This document shows, piece by piece, positions 1 to 10,168 of a stretch of DNA of 64,000 nucleotides (position 1 is its first letter; the number at the start of each line of letters is the position of its first letter). The notes below the pieces were generated by a model. That model saw nothing but the letters and a program-made list of their open reading frames with translations. It was not told the origin of the DNA and searched no databases. The stretch is from Zanthoxylum bungeanum (Eukaryota > Streptophyta > Magnoliopsida > Sapindales > Rutaceae): contig SKCR01015051.1 of the NCBI GenBank assembly GCA_019454045.1, forward strand, positions 62,001 through 126,000, in the 5' to 3' direction. The position numbers were made by a program, and so were the translations under genes.

Positions 1-45
1 TTTATGCATGATTTATGATCCTTGGGACTTGATTGAAACTCAACA

Positions 46-56
46 CCTCCCCCAAA
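46..56 (-). other. G-rich polypurine-like tract
   Basis: The minus strand reads TTTGGGGGAGG, just downstream of the LOG stop and of a GGGGACAATGTC motif typical of the 3' region of plant gypsy elements. The same tract follows LOG in copies B (about 6680-6692) and D (15083-15094). In B a second tract (5984-5993) directly borders the LTR, so this one may be an accessory tract and not the primer for plus-strand synthesis. Confidence 0.5.
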
Positions 57-143
57 CCTAAATGAGACATTGTCCCCAATGTCTTAAACAGTAGAAGAAG
101 AGTTTAGAAGATAATACCTGGTTAGCTGAAATTGTACGAAAAG

Positions 144-749
144 TTAAAGGTTAAGATCCAGATTAATCTGACACCTCTTACCACGATCATCTTCAGACCA
201 ATTTAACTTTGAAAGGATAGGGTCAATTTGTGGTTCATAGGCTAAGATTTGGTCTATTAGATCCGGAGCAGTTCTGGCAGTGAAGAGGAGTTCTTTTAAA
301 GGTTTTGACATGAACCCATTTCTCCGGACATCATCAAGAAACACGGAAAGAAAATCATAAAATCCTTCAACGTTGTACAGTCCAAGCAGTTTTTTGTGTA
401 TGTTCAGGTTCGCCCAAGATAACACTGTAAAAATTTCCTCCAATGTACCCAAGCCACCTGGAAAAGCAATAAAAGCATCAGCACGGTTAATCATTTCTAA
501 CAATCTTTCATACATATCTGGCACAATAAGTTCCTCTCCGTTTGATGGTCCAATAAGATTTGCCTCCACCAAGGGTTTTTGGAATGATTCCCAAAACTTG
601 ACTGCCTCTTTCTTGTACAGCTTTTGAAACGATCCCCATAAGTCCAAGATTGCCTCCGCCATATACTAAGTGCATATTCCTTGCAGCTAAGACTCGACCC
701 AATTCCTGTGCTGCCTCTACGTATTGTGGCTTAACACCAACACTAGTAC
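144..749 (-). pseudogene. LOG-like cytokinin riboside 5'-monophosphate phosphoribohydrolase, copy A (broken)
   Basis: LOG enzymes release active cytokinin bases from their riboside monophosphates in the cytosol or nucleus. Visible motifs are VYGGGNLGLMG (nucleotide-binding glycine-rich turn) and PGGLGTLEEIF, an intact match to the family signature PGGxGTxxE; this is the only one of the four copies with that signature unaltered. The C-terminal part is one open frame ending at 144. A one-base insertion near 575 separates it from the N-terminal part, which continues in another frame to about 749. There a deletion of about 120 bases, relative to copies B-D, removes the start codon and the first residues up to the CVFCG motif. 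There are no introns although plant LOG genes normally have several. Pseudogene status is clear. Confidence 0.88.
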
Positions 750-1030
750 TGAAAAGGGTGAGTAAAATAATAGCACTAGTACCTGCCAAATGACTATTAT
801 TAGTTAACAGTAAAATAAATCGTGATAGTAAAAAAGGTCTGGATCCTGTCGGAGAAAGTAAAAGAAAACAACAAAACAAATCACAATTATTAGGAAAAGA
901 CAAAGAAATATAATATGTAAAAGAAAAGTAGCGGCTTGATTGACGTCTATGCGCCAGGGACAAGCTTCCCATCCAATTTTCTTATAAATTGGCAAACATG
1001 GTCTTTTTGAGTCAGATTCTCGAGACTTAA

Positions 1031-1435
1031 CTATTGTCTTTCTTTTTGGAATTGTGCATATAACACACGAATTTCATGATACACATATCCACTGGGATGC
1101 GTCTCAAGAGTTTTAGATATGTCATCCAAAGACTCTTTACTCAATCCATCCCTAATGAAATTAATCTTATATTCGCGGTTATCAGACACCATTCCTAAAA
1201 AACGACAACGAGTATCACAAAACATACGAGCACATTTATAACAAACACACATTCTTTTGGCTCTTCTCTTTTTAGAATAGGTGCTCCTTCCTAAACTAGA
1301 CATATGTGAAATAAAAGAGTCTGAAGACTCACCTGCCAATCGGACCCATGTTTCAATAATCCAACGAATGTCAGTAGGAATACATTTGATCATCAGTAAC
1401 CTCATCCGTTCCAAGCGAGCTTTGTAGACTTTCAT
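1031..1435 (-). CDS. Cys-rich hypothetical ORF between integrase tail and LOG (copy A)
   Basis: I do not recognise this protein. The 134-residue open frame has an N-terminal helix-like basic stretch, a predicted break at residue 35 where the DNA reads AGGTGAGT (1327-1334 on the minus strand, a strong splice-donor match), and a cysteine cluster with spacing C-x-C-x2-C-x4-C-x3-C around residues 63-76 flanked by basic residues, suggestive of a small zinc-binding module. A degraded homologue sits at the same place in element D (16165-16571), so it belongs to the element. It may be a second captured host gene fragment or an element-specific ORF. Copy A is the more intact one. Expression is unknown. 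Confidence 0.5.
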   Translation of the reverse strand: MKVYKARLERMRLLMIKCIPTDIRWIIETWVRLAGESSDSFISHMSSLGRSTYSKKRRAKRMCVCYKCARMFCDTRCRFLGMVSDNREYKINFIRDGLSKESLDDISKTLETHPSGYVYHEIRVLYAQFQKERQ

Positions 1436-1499
1436 CAGAGATTTTTGAGGGAAAAAAGGAAATTGCTTGTGATGATTTACGAGAACTTATTCCATCTTG

Positions 1500-1687
1500 A
1501 AATGAATTAACCTGCAAAAATTAAACACACAAAAATAAAACACACTAGATCATAATATATACACAAATTGCATGGGTTGCCTCCCTGCGAGCACTAAGTT
1601 TAACGTCGTCAGCTAGACGTGTCTTCTCGAACGTTAAGCTGGATCTGAAAGTGTGACACTTTCTTTTTTTCGCTCAAATGATTCTCC
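1500..1687 (-). other. Spacer after integrase tail with GGGAGGCAACCCA motif and T-rich acceptor-like site
   Basis: Minus-strand spacer downstream of the polyprotein stop. It contains the sequence aGGGAGGCAACCCATGCAA, a hallmark found downstream of pol in many plant Ty3/gypsy elements, and then a T-rich stretch ending in TTTTTGCAG/G near 1512 that looks like a 3' splice site. The same layout occurs in D (about 16640-16760) and, with TTTTTGTAG/G, in C (13425-13517). Confidence 0.5.
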
Positions 1688-2101
1688 TCAGTAGTGCTTA
1701 ACATGCTTATTTTTAACCTTGAAAGTTTTGTTGGAGTCAGGATCGTGTATCTCAACGGCTCTGTCTGGTAAAACCTTGGTGATCACAAATGGACCTGACC
1801 ACCGTGATTTTGGCTTCAATGGGAAGAATTTCACCCTTGATTTGTTTAACAATACCTTCTGCTCTGGTTCTAGTTGTAAGCGCACTAAATTCTCATCCTG
1901 TCTCTTCTTGGCCTTTTCTTTGTACAATTTGGCATCCTCATAAGGCTGATTGTGAAATTCCTCCAATTCGTTGAGCTGATGGAAATTTTTCTCTTCTGTT
2001 GCTTGTAGTGTAAGAATCTGTGTTTTTAATACACAAGACGCTTTATTTTCAGGCTCCACAGGAAATTGACATGTTTTAAGTTTGTCAGTAGAACTTTGCA
2101 T
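1688..2101 (-). pseudogene. Ty3/gypsy integrase C-terminal tail fused after protease (copy A)
   Basis: The frame encodes the familiar integrase tail of Athila/Tat-type elements: an ELEEFHNQPYEDAKLYKEK helix, KVLLNKSRVKFFP, SRWSGPFVITKVLPDRAVEI and a final KTFKVKNKHVKHY. No catalytic DDE core precedes it; instead it follows the protease segment through a short linker (about 2026-2232). The same fusion is seen in D at 16768-17265. The tail normally binds DNA or chromatin during integration, but without the core it cannot catalyse strand transfer. In A the frame stops at KHY, whereas D runs 17 residues further. Confidence 0.82.
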
Positions 2102-2241
2102 TGCATTGCATTGGAGTTCTGAATGGTACTGTGTATCACATCAAGTCTGAAACATTCCTCCTTCTTTTCATCTTCTGGGAAATTCATGGCCTTGAAAACA
2201 TTGAATGTTACTTCTTGGTCATGTACCTTCATGGTTAATTC

Positions 2242-2919
2242 TCATTTTTGTACATCAATAATGTTTCGACCTGTAGCCAAGAACGGTCTCCCAAGGATGA
2301 TCGACACGTCTGCGTCTTTCTCTATATCAAGGACAATAAAATCTGCTGGGAAAATGAATTTGTCAACTTTGACCAGGACATCTTCAACTACGCCTCTTGG
2401 AAATACGAGCGTTCTATCAGCAAGTTGTAGAGAGACTGAAGTGGGCATTGTTTCTCCAATCTGCAGTTTCCTGAAAATAGAAAAAGGCATCAAGTTAATA
2501 CTTGCACCTAAATCACATAAAGCCTTACCGAAGTCATGTTCTCCTATGGTGCAAGGAACAGTGAAACTGTCAGGATCATTCAATTTTGGGGGAAGTTTCC
2601 TCTGAATGATGGCGTTGCACTCTTCTGATAATGATATTGTCTCGTAATCTCCCAATCTCCGCTTTCGTGAAAGAATGTCTTTCATGAATTTGGCATAGCT
2701 GGGCATTTGTTCCAATGCTTCGGAAAATGGGATGTTGATGTGCAGCTTTTTGAAAACCTCCAAGAAACGAGCAAAATCCTTGTCCAGTTTGTTTTTCTGA
2801 AGACGCTGAGGAAAAGGTGGAGGTGGAGTGATCTGTTCTTTTTCCTTTGCATTTTTTTTCCTCCATCTGTTGCTTTGTTTGTTTTGGAATATCTTCAATT
2901 GTTGCTTTGATTCCAACAT
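2242..2919 (-). pseudogene. Retroviral-type aspartic protease segment of gag-pro (copy A)
   Basis: The 225-residue frame covers a basic gag C-terminus, a helix with ALEQMPSYAKFMKDILSRKR, and a pepsin-like half with CDLGASINLMPFSIF and, later, DVSIILGRPFLATGRNIID. In this clade the catalytic triad appears as D-L-G-A. The frame stops at 2242-2244 because the Gly codon present in element D (GGA) is TGA here; the protease C-terminus resumes to about 2026. The enzyme would cleave the element's own polyprotein inside virus-like particles. Its upstream gag is frame-broken, so the copy is inactive. Confidence 0.85.
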
Positions 2920-4292
2920 CTTTGTTGATTTCAGTACCGCTTTTTAACATGATGGCATGACATTGTTCATTTCCCATGTTCCTTGGATTTGGCTCTGTGT
3001 TGCTGGGAACATTACCTGGTGGTCTGTAACTCTGAGCATTGGCCAGTTGTCCCATTTGATTTTCCAGTGCTTTAATAGAGGCTGAATGGCTTTGATTCAA
3101 TGCTACTTGATTTTGAACCATAGCTGCTAAAGCATCGTATTTTGCTTCTTGCTTCTTCAATTGGGCCAGCACTTCTATTATTCATGGTTCATTTGCCTGC
3201 TCCTGGCCTTTTTTTTACTGCTTGAATCCGGATGGTGGGTTGTTCAATTGCCCTGAATTGTTGCTCCATGAAAAATTGGGATGATTCCTCCACCCTGGGT
3301 TGTAGGTGTTGGAATATGGATTATTCCCCTGTTTGTTGAAATTGTTGACGTAGTTCACCGTTTCTTTATGTTGAATTGGTTCTGGTGCTCCTTCATATGG
3401 TGAACTTGTGGTTCCAGTGGTAAGAGTCTCCATGAATTTGCATATCTGATCCAGCTTGGCTTTGACTGCTGTATTGGCTCCACTTTCATAAATTCCTGTA
3501 ATTCTTTGGTTCATGCTCCTTTCTGTTGGCCATAAAGAATTATTGTTGGCCATTTCTTCAATTAAGTCACATGCCTAATCTTCTCATTTTTCCATCAAAA
3601 CTCCTCCAGCAGCATCATCAATTGTGGTTCTCATTATTCCAGAAAGTCCATTGTAGAAGGTTTGGACTTATAGCCACTTTACGATCTCATGATGAGGACA
3701 TTTCCGGAGTAAATCTTTGAATCTTTCCCAAGCTTCGCAAAGGGATTCTGAATCTTGTTGCACGAAGGATGTGATGTCATTCCTCAACTTTGCAGTTATG
3801 GCTGGTGGAAAGTACTTTGCAAGGAATTTGGTGGCTAGAGTGTTCCAAGTTGTGATGGAACCTGCTGGTAACAATGTAGCCAAGCTTTAGCTCTGTCTTT
3901 CAGGGAATATGGAAAACCCGCAGTCTCATTGCTTTTTCAGCTGCTCGATTGTAATTGAAAGTACCGTAAACTTCCAGGAAGTTGCTGATATGGGAATTAG
4001 GATCTTCAGTTGCATTTCCCCCAAACTGTACTGACTGCTGAATCATCTGGATGCATGTTTTTATGTCACACACATTTGCTGGTAAATGAGGAAGTATAAT
4101 ACAGGAAATGAAGCCGTCGACCACCGGAATGGTTCTGTCTCGAATGGGTATCGGTGGTGTAACTTCCAAAGGTTCAGGTTCCATGTTGACTAAAGCTTCT
4201 TGGCCTTCTCGCCTTTCCCTTCTCAACTATCTGATGGTTCTTTCAATTTCTGGATCAAGCGGTCGGAGTTCAAAGCTTCTGGTTCGTCTCAT
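2920..4292 (-). pseudogene. Retrotransposon gag (copy A, broken)
   Basis: Capsid-type gag read in pieces at 3900-4226, 3668-3883, 3215-3553 and 2576-3172. Recognisable blocks are WNTLATKFLAKYFPP followed by LRNDITSFVQQDSESLCEAW and ERFKDLLRKCPHHE (Retrotrans_gag family) and an Asn/Pro-rich stretch YNPGWRNHPNFSWSNNSGQ near 3290. The start is taken as the ATG at 4292 (MRRTRSFELRPL), matching copy D. Lesions include a stop about 20 codons in, a break near 3890, one near 3560-3660 and one near 3180. A T-rich tract ending TTTCAG/G directly upstream of the ATG resembles a splice acceptor. Confidence 0.85.
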
Positions 4293-4400
4293 GTAGTTTC
4301 TGAGAACCTGAAACACAAGAAAACAAAAACAATAAGTAAAAAGAAATTAGATACAAGTAACGTATCTAACCCCAAAACTTATAGTGAAAGATAAATAAGT

Positions 4401-4417
4401 CCCCGGCAACGGCGCCA
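4401..4417 (-). other. Primer binding site, tRNA-Asp type (element A)
   Basis: The minus strand reads TGGCGCCGTTGCCGGGG, complementary to the 3' end of plant tRNA-Asp(GUC), six bases inside the LTR end GGTCA. It fixes the orientation and the LTR boundary of element A. Confidence 0.92.
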
Positions 4418-4423
4418 AAATCT

Positions 4424-5983
4424 TGACCGGTGCTTACACACACGCGTATAACGCAAGCGCACGTATCGTTCAAGTAGTATAAAAAGTATCGATCCCACGA
4501 GGACTTAATACCTAATCTATTAATTTTATGAGGTCAAATGATTACTAGTATCTAACAGGTTGATTGATTGATTTGAAATGGTGATGATTTTGAATTTAAA
4601 AACAAGTAAATAAAATTGCGCGAAAGTAGGTTTAAGAAAATTCAATATTATGAAACTATCTAGGGTTGTGAATCTTCCAATATCATTTTAAAGATGAAGT
4701 GGTTATTTCATGTTTGTGTAATATATCGGTTTACTAACCTGGAACACTAAATTATGCGAAAGCCTCTGTCGATGGTCAGACGCAAATACCCAGTATAACC
4801 CAATCAGGCGGTATCCAGTTTAGTCAGGTTAAAACCAATTTAAATAATTACCAACCGACCAATATGGCGGTATCCTCGTTAAGTCAGGTTTTAACTAGTT
4901 TATATATTATAATTAAAGGAGATTAATCTAAATATTAGTAATAAAAGTTTTACCTTTTACCCCAGCAAAAGGGAGTTACCTCCTCATTACTGAAAAGTAA
5001 AAACTGAATATTAAAGAAAGAAAAGTATTGTGCGTAAAAGTAAATTGCGGAAAGTAAAAATTGAAAAGTAAAGAAAATAAAGTGCGAAAGCGGAAATTAA
5101 TTACTGAAAGCTGTAAATAAACAAACAAGATACAATCTTCTTAGTATTCTTAAGGAATTCTTAGAAGAAAGTATGAATTTACAAATGAAATGGCTTGGTA
5201 TTTATAGGCAAATTTTGTCTCCATCAAATCATCCACCAAATCCATTATTAATTGCTCCACTAATTGCTTATCATGTTTGGGGGTGATTTGATAATTTTTA
5301 TTATTTATTTATTTATTAATTAATTTTTTGCTTTGAAAATGATTGAAAATGACTTTAATAATTACACACAACACACTTCTGGATGGTTCATCACTTTCGG
5401 ACATGAAATCTTCAGAATTCGAAATTATTTTGTCTTTCATGTAGATCTTTGTGTCTTCTTTAATCTGGAACTTGAATAAGCTCAATCCGATATCAGAGTA
5501 AAAAGTTATGACTAAAATACGACATATGCGCAAAACTGGAATTTCCAAAATTGCATTTCGTTGAAACGCCCTTTCAAGTTTCCAATCTCCAAAATTAATA
5601 TATCAAGTCCAATTTTTGCCCTTATTTGACCCACATTTCGTCCTAAATGATTTCATTGTGTCCCAATATTATTTTATCTACAAAATAAACTAAAACACAT
5701 CAAAACGTTCATCAAACCGAGAAACTAAACAAAATATTAAGTAAAAGGGGCGGTAAATATTGATATATTTCCATAGGCTTGCGCGTCGCAACACGCAGAA
5801 TTACGAAAATGCCCTTTTGTCCAATTTTCACTGTTTTGGGCCCAAATCACCTCTAGAGAGTCCTGAAACTTTATTTATCTACAAAATAACACAAAACACA
5901 TCAAAATATTCACAAAACTCAAGAAACTATAAAAAATATTAGGTTAGATGAGTGGGAAATAGTGATATAATTACCACTCATCA
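4424..5983 (-). repeat. Chimeric LTR between elements A and B
   Basis: On the minus strand this LTR runs TGATGAG...GGTCA, the termini confirmed by the solo LTR at 46028-47909. From 4424 to about 5770 it matches the LTR of element D (29557-31617). From about 5772 to 5983 it matches the terminal part of the B/C-type solo LTR (about 47720-47909). The switch falls at a point where a D-type LTR would have ended within a few bases. It serves as 5' LTR of A (primer site at 4401) and 3' LTR of B (polypurine tract at 5984). No CACGTG cluster is present because that part of the B-type U3 is missing. Confidence 0.8.
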
Positions 5984-5993
5984 CACCCCCAAA
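5984..5993 (-). other. Polypurine tract of element B
   Basis: TTTGGGGGTG on the minus strand, immediately followed by the LTR start TGATGAG. About 30 bases upstream is GCTCGAGGACTAG, the usual neighbour of this tract in plant gypsy elements. Confidence 0.8.
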
Positions 5994-6778
5994 TCTAACA
6001 TTTTTCTAGTCCTCGAGCAAAACATAGAATAAAATAACATAAACATCTTTAAAATAAAATTTAACTAAGCCACTTTCGTAGGATCACGGTTGCATTTAGC
6101 GTATGCAACAAGCCTTTAAACCCTAGGTGTCCCTAGTGGACGAGTTGTAGTCTCGTGAGGGTTTACATCAATGATACCCACAAACGTTTTACAAAAGTAA
6201 AAATATAGTGAAACTAATGCACACAAAAGCAAAAAGACAACCGAAAAGAGAATAAAGAAGTTAATGACTAATCAGGTGAAACTTCTACTTCCAAGTTACT
6301 CTTACCAATACTCTTACCGAAAAGAGAATATAGCTCATGTCTGTATGTTACCATGCATGTTGATAATACCTGCTAACTGAGCATATGAAGATCCATTTTA
6401 GTCAGTATTATGGAGAATTCACCAATTAAATAATTTAAAATGAAATAAACAAAAATTAACTTGTTTCAAAAATAGTTTGAGATACGTCTCAGGAGTGAAA
6501 ACTCCTTCCTCAGCTATCTCTTACCAATTTCACCTTTTTAGTCAAAATAAAAACATAAAAACACAAAATATTTTTGTAATTTTGGAAAATTTTTTAATTT
6601 TTTTTGTATTTTTCGAAAAATTTTGGACTAAAAATAAAAACAACACACAACTAAAAATAAGATACTGATCAACTAATTCCCTCCCCCAAACCTAAATTAG
6701 ACATTGTCCCCAATGTCTTAAACAGTAGAAGAAGAGTTAGAAGATATTACCTGGTTAACTGAAATTCTAAACGAAAAG
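5994..6778 (-). other. 3' untranslated region of element B
   Basis: AT-rich, no gene seen. It holds a second G-rich tract (about 6680-6692) with the GGGGACAATGTC motif, and a conserved stretch with CCTGAGACGTATCTC near 6480-6495 that recurs in D (about 14885-14910). Open frames here are short and unlike any known protein. Confidence 0.6.
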
Positions 6779-7431
6779 TTAAAGGTTAAGATCCAGATTA
6801 ATCCAACGCCGATTACCACGATCGTCCTCAGACCATTTATCTTTGAAAGGATAGGGTCAACTTGTGGTTCATAGGCTAAGATTTGGTCAATTAGATCCGG
6901 AGCAGTTCCGGCAGTGAAGAGGAGTTCTTTTAAAGGTTTTGACACGAACCCATTTCTCCGAGCATCATCAAGAAACACACAAAGAAAATCATAAAATCCA
7001 TCAACGTTGTACAGTCCAAGCGGTTTCTGGTGTATGTTCAGGTTCGCCCAAGATAACACTATAAAAATTTCCTCCAATGTGCCCAAGCCATCTGGCAAAA
7101 CAATAAAAGCATCAGTACGGTTAATCATTTCCACTAGTCGCTCGGACATACCTGGCACGATCAGTTCCTCTTCGTTTGATGATCCAATAAGATTTTCCTA
7201 TGCCAAGGGTTTTGGAGTGATTCCCAAAACGTGACTGCATCCTTCCTGTACGGCTTTTGAAACGATCCCCATAAGTCCAAGATTACCTCCGCCATATACT
7301 AAGTGCATATTCCTTGCAGCTAAGACTCGACCCAATTCATGTACTGCTTCTACGTATTGTGGCTTAGTACCAACACTAGTACCGCAAAACACACAGATGT
7401 TTTCAACTTGTCTTCTTGAAGTGGCTTCCAT
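6779..7431 (-). pseudogene. LOG-like phosphoribohydrolase, copy B (broken)
   Basis: Starts at ATG 7431 (MEATSRRQVENICVFCGTS), keeps VYGGGNLGLMG, and continues after a frame break near 7195 with GMSERLVEMINRTDAFIVLP. The family signature is altered to PDGLGTLEE (second Gly to Asp). A one-base deletion near 6833 shifts the last 20 codons. The frame has no introns. Residues of the fold are otherwise well kept through AYEPQVDPILSK. These lesions differ from those in copies A, C and D. The product would be a cytokinin-activating enzyme if intact; as it stands it is a pseudogene. Confidence 0.87.
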
Positions 7432-7710
7432 GTTTTACTCTAGATGTCTTCAAAAGTGCAATGATGAGTTGAATTTATAACACCTGAAAAAGGTGAGTAA
7501 TAATAACACTAGTATCTTCCAAAGGACGACTGTTAGCTAAATAATAAAAGAAATCGTGAAAGGTGAAAAAGTCTGGATTCTGTCTACGAAAATAAAGATA
7601 ATTACAACAGAAAAGAAAATTAAAGGAATAATTAAGGCAACAGAATTGTGTATGCAATACGCCATTCGCTTAGTATAAATTCATTAGGATGCGTCTCAAG
7701 AATCCATTCC

Positions 7711-8553
7711 TTACTCAGCCATCGCTAATGAATTATCTCTTATCTTTTCCAAACACCATTCCTTCTGTCTTATGCTTTGGTTGAGCTTTTCCCTACAAAA
7801 ATAACACACAAAATTAAAAACTCTACAACATGTATACATAAAATATAAAATAGAAATTACAACAAAGTGAATGGGTTGCCTCCCTACTAGCGCTAAATTT
7901 TTCATCTTCAGCCAGACGTGACTGAAATCTATCCATCTAGGAGGTTTCAGCATCGTTTTGGATGTCTTATTAAAGACATTCCCATGTGTGTTGCTTTTGA
8001 AAAGGTCTCTTCCAACGGTAAGATGGTAAAAAGAGTTTTGTCCCATTCAGTGCTCGTGCCACCTTTTTAACCTTTATTGCTCCAGTGGTTCCTGAAAAGA
8101 AAGAAAGAAAATCAGGAGGTCTTGTATGGTGCTTGACTTGGAAAGGGAGTTCCATTCTGTCAAGCTTCTGGGTGATATCTTTGATCAGTACTCCCCAAAA
8201 CAGTGATGTTTCTCTTGAATGCACTGGATCTTCAATAAGGTCAGACATATGCTCATCCATTTGCTCTACTTCTTGATCCACCTTTTCTACACAGATGTAT
8301 TCGTACCTTGAATGATTCCAATAATTCTGCCACTCTGAAAGGTATATACATTGATCGCTCGGGTTGTTACCATCACATATTACACATCTCCATATTTCGT
8401 TCTGTTGAGCAAATGTAGTATTGCTTGATTCTGACATCCAGTGATAATTGTTGGGCTGGACAACATGCCTCAGAAAACCGGACTGTTGCTCCCAGATTTG
8501 TGGTGTATCTTCTCGTAAAGCTCGTGATCTCTCAATCTCCCAATAATGTTCTA
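7711..8553 (-). pseudogene. Gag-like ORF with zinc-knuckle motif, copy B (deleted, broken)
   Basis: Same protein as in element C (12128-13382) but with the central 630 bases missing and the ATG changed to ATA. It keeps the knuckle-like CVICDGNNPSDQC (the His of the C form is Asn here) and the downstream block ETSLFWGVLIKDITQKLD, which is uninterrupted here whereas C has a stop at the corresponding Gln. The two palindrome arms therefore carry complementary lesions. Confidence 0.7.
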
Positions 8554-8667
8554 TTTTTCAATCACCTGAAAACAAAACTAAGAAATAAAAATTACACATA
8601 AAAATAAAGAAAATTAGATATAAGTAAATTAGATAGCTTCAAAATTAATAACTCAAGAAAAATAGGT

Positions 8668-8684
8668 CCCCAGCAACGGCGCCA
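8668..8684 (-). other. Primer binding site, tRNA-Asp type (element B)
   Basis: TGGCGCCGTTGCTGGGG on the minus strand; one mismatch to the tRNA-Asp primer. LTR end GGTCA begins at 8691. Confidence 0.9.
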
Positions 8685-8690
8685 AAAACT

Positions 8691-10168
8691 TGACCGGCGT
8701 AAACACACACGTATAACGCAAGCGCACGTATCGTTCAAGTAGTATAAAAATATCGATCCCATGAGGACTTAATTCTAATGTTGTTACAAATTATTGATAC
8801 TATTTATTTACAGGTATCTAATTATAGGGAGAAGAGAATGATTGCTTTTGCTAAATAAAAAAAAAAACAGACTCAAAATAAAATACTAAGGAAAATAAAA
8901 GAAAAGACTCAAGGATCTAGGGTCGTGACTCCACACAATATTATTCTAAAGATGAATTGATTCTCTTACATATGTGTAATAAATTAGTTTGCTAACCTGG
9001 AACACAAAAATATGCAAAAGCCTCTGTCGATGGTCAGACCCAAATACCCAGTATAACCCAATTAAATCATATATCTAGGTCAACCAAATTACCTGAATTC
9101 ATTAAGTTTAAGTTCCAATTATGGCTACCCCGCCCGACAGGTATATGTCTATCCTGTAAGGAAATCTATTAAAGGGTTATCTATCCTTAAGGAAGATCAT
9201 GGGCTATTAAGTCTAAGGCTGAAACCTAAAATCCCTATGTCTAGTTCATTTTAAGTTTACCAGATCAATCTTATTAGTGGCCAATTAACAAGACGCATTA
9301 AGCTTAAGACTCAATAAACAAACTAAAGAATTATCCATAAAAAGAAAATCAATTATTAAGTGTGAATATTGTGTTTCATCACTTCCCTAGAATAAAATAA
9401 ATTGATAGGGTTAGAGGATCCACATTTAATATTTCTTATCTAGGAATCTCACTTATTATAATATATAAATTATTTTATGTTCTGCTTTCTCAGGAATTAA
9501 TAATGTTAAACATTTAAAACCAGCCATATAGGCGGTAATCCATTTAGTCCAATTACACCAGCCATATAGGCGGTAATTATCTTTCACATAAAGACCAGCC
9601 ATATAGGCGATATAAGTAATTTATATTTAGACCGACCATATAGGCGGTAATAAAGTCTGCCATTAATTAATCTGGTTAAATTATAATTTATAAATTATAA
9701 TTAAGTGAGATTTACCTAGATAATTATATTAAATGTTTCACCTTTTACCCCAGCGGTAAATTAACTACTGAACATAAAAAAAAAAATTTATTACAAAAAG
9801 TAAAAGTGCATAATTGAAAATACTAAAAGTAAAAATGCTTAATTTAAATTACAAAAACTTAAACACACATGATGCAATCCTTAAAGTCCTTACAAAACTC
9901 AAGGAAGGCATGATTTGAATTCTGAAGTCGAGCTGAATTTATAGGCGTCAGTAGGGGGTCGGCGTCGCGACGCCCAGCTCGCGTCACGACACTGGTGATT
10001 GTCGACGTGGCAGCTTCTGGTTCGTCGCTTCAAATTCTGGATAAGGTGATAAGAGACACATGGCAAGGTGGTTGGGAGTTCAATTATTGCGATACGTGGC
10101 GGCTTCTGATTGGCTGATTTCAGATTCTTATCGCCACGTGTCAATTACGGATAAGTGAGTCAATAATT
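8691..10168 (-). repeat. 5' LTR of element B (left palindrome arm, start of LTR missing)
   Basis: Begins (plus orientation) TGACCGGCG and continues through the conserved CTGTCGATGGTCAG block near 9030, four spaced copies of CCATATAGGCGGTAAT, a GC-rich patch with GGCGTCGCGACGCC near 9960, and the CACGTG-rich region. It runs on into the loop (10169-10511) and never reaches the LTR start TGATGAG; the inversion point cut it off. Confidence 0.8.
9520..9650. repeat. Four spaced copies of a CCATATAGGCGGTAAT motif in the LTR
   Basis: Copies of about 18 bases, spaced 25-45 bases apart. Mirrored at about 11014-11144 in the right arm and present in variant form in the other LTRs (around 4800-4870, 30670-30740 and 46600-46790). 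The function is unknown. The copies lie in the middle of the LTR. Confidence 0.75.

Larger units (their letters stand above)
1..4423 (-). mobile_element. LOG-carrying Ty3/gypsy element A, internal region (3' end outside window)
   Basis: Read on the minus strand, the order is primer site (4401-4417), gag, aspartic protease, integrase C-terminal tail, a Cys-rich ORF, then a LOG-like gene and a G-rich tract near 50. Reverse transcriptase, RNase H and the integrase core are absent, so the element is non-autonomous. Element D (14556-31617) has the same order and the same deletion point, so this is the family's structure and not a private deletion. The 3' LTR lies left of the window. The protease-integrase tail style and the tRNA-Asp primer site fit the Athila/Tat side of Ty3/gypsy; the lineage name is an inference from motifs. 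Confidence 0.85.
5984..8690 (-). mobile_element. LOG-carrying gypsy element B, internal region
   Basis: Minus-strand internal domain bounded by a polypurine tract (5984-5993, TTTGGGGGTG against the LTR) and a primer site (8668-8684). It carries a gag-like zinc-knuckle ORF and LOG but no protease, RT or integrase. It is the left arm of the palindrome with element C; relative to C it has lost about 630 bases of the gag-like ORF (between C positions about 12382 and 13013). It differs from A and D in its whole 5' half, yet shares the LOG half. Confidence 0.83.

Noticed and set aside
508..972. Single 154-codon LOG frame with a signal-like N-terminus
   Set aside because: The N-terminal part is translated spacer upstream of LOG; only the TSVGVKPQYVEAAQELG part onward is LOG, and the end is out of frame after the insertion near 575.
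1031..1435. MYND-type or F-box-linked zinc finger
   Set aside because: The Cys spacing and lack of the expected His/Cys partners do not fit well; left as unknown.
9950..10000. CpG-island-like promoter of a host gene (GGCGTCGCGACGCC)
   Set aside because: The GC-rich patch recurs in the solo LTR and the palindrome partner, so it is part of the LTR; a similar patch near 57906 is in another LTR and its resemblance is too short to interpret.
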